Positions 58,042-58,301 of a stretch of DNA of 58,301 nucleotides are shown here, piece by piece. The DNA is from Strigomonas culicis (taxonomy: Eukaryota; Euglenozoa; Kinetoplastea; Trypanosomatida; Trypanosomatidae). How positions within the stretch are numbered: the first letter of the stretch is position 1; each line of letters starts with the position of its first letter. Under the pieces are notes generated by a model that was not told the DNA's origin, did not search any database, and worked only from the letters and a program-made list of their open reading frames with translations. Both the position numbers and the translations under genes were made by a program. The stretch is taken from the NCBI GenBank assembly GCA_000482145.1, contig AUXH01000041.1:1-58301 (forward strand), in the 5' to 3' direction.

Positions 58042-58301
58042 TCATTTTTTTTTTCGTTTTTGGAAACAGAATATAATATTATAATATCCGTTAGTATTAT
58101 TATTTAATTTAACAGTTGTTAGACACACACTTTTCTTTTCTTCTTTTTTTCTTTTTTTTTGGGGGGGGTTTATTCCTTGAAGTATCATAATAATACATTT
58201 ATTGGAAAATAAAAAGAAGAAATCAGAGGGGAATATCACTACACTGTCAGCACAAACACAGAAAAAAACTATAGTTAACTAAAAATAAAAAGGAAAGGAA
58301 A
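57225..58301. other. right-edge region, no supported gene
   Basis: Starts as 3' spacer. Bases 57540-57960 are GC-richer than spacer and have coding-like words in several + frames, but no frame is open through it and no family is recognised. It may be a decayed gene or transposon remnant. After that come a CT repeat (58006-58041), T tracts, a G run near 58161-58168 and A-rich sequence to the edge. Confidence 0.45.
58006..58041. repeat. (CT)n microsatellite
   Basis: CT/TC run, a likely splice tract for a gene beyond the window. Confidence 0.9.

Overview
The window looks like nuclear DNA of a trypanosomatid (Kinetoplastea). Every supportable protein gene lies on the + strand and lacks introns. 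Genes are separated by a few hundred bases of AT-rich, T-tract-loaded spacer, and the start codon usually follows a polypyrimidine tract and an AG, the layout expected for spliced-leader trans-splicing. TAA, TAG and TGA are all used as stops, so the code is standard. The species cannot be named from the sequence. The order MPK4, EIF4E2, FKBP-TPR, IMPDH matches, from memory, a stretch of Leishmania chromosome 19. Acetyl-CoA carboxylase and glutamate 5-kinase are, from memory, elsewhere in Leishmania, which suggests a different genus or a rearranged segment.

Left part (about 0.2-7.4 kb) has visibly AT-richer genes: a PIH1 dynein-assembly factor, a TQY-type MAP kinase (MPK4), an OXLD1/P450-reductase-like fusion, an ACT-domain protein, a gene for a four-helix voltage-sensor-like membrane protein broken by a one-base T-tract shortfall, and a CHCH protein.

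Middle part (about 7.8-47.4 kb) is mostly very GC-rich at third codon positions. It holds a FYVE-like-finger kinase, two leucine-rich-repeat proteins about 28 kb apart, a cap-binding EIF4E, a small protein with a possible frameshift near its end, a triose-phosphate-transporter-family carrier, mitochondrial IF3, an FKBP-TPR isomerase, a CPT1-like carnitine acyltransferase, a NEK-PH kinase and the WDR92 dynein-assembly factor. It continues with IMP dehydrogenase with a glycosomal signal, an ELMO protein, an FtsH/i-AAA protease, SRP19, a kinase with degenerate catalytic motifs, and the 2180-residue acetyl-CoA carboxylase.

Right part (47.9 kb to the end) carries a BTB/T1 protein, a divergent ATG8 with a 12-residue tail, a mucin-like Thr-repeat membrane protein, an AT-rich ORF with an internal duplication, a DHHC palmitoyltransferase, glutamate 5-kinase and a large ATP-grasp enzyme resembling L-amino-acid ligases.

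The genes do not form one pathway; trypanosomatid clusters are transcribed together but mix functions. Small themes can be seen: axonemal dynein assembly (PIH1, WDR92), mitochondrial biogenesis (IF3, FtsH, CHCH, OXLD1 fusion), fatty-acid metabolism (CPT1-like, ACC) and kinase signalling (four kinases). The best candidates for new biology are the split voltage-sensor-like gene, the ATP-grasp ligase, the mucin-like receptor-shaped protein and the reductase fusion.
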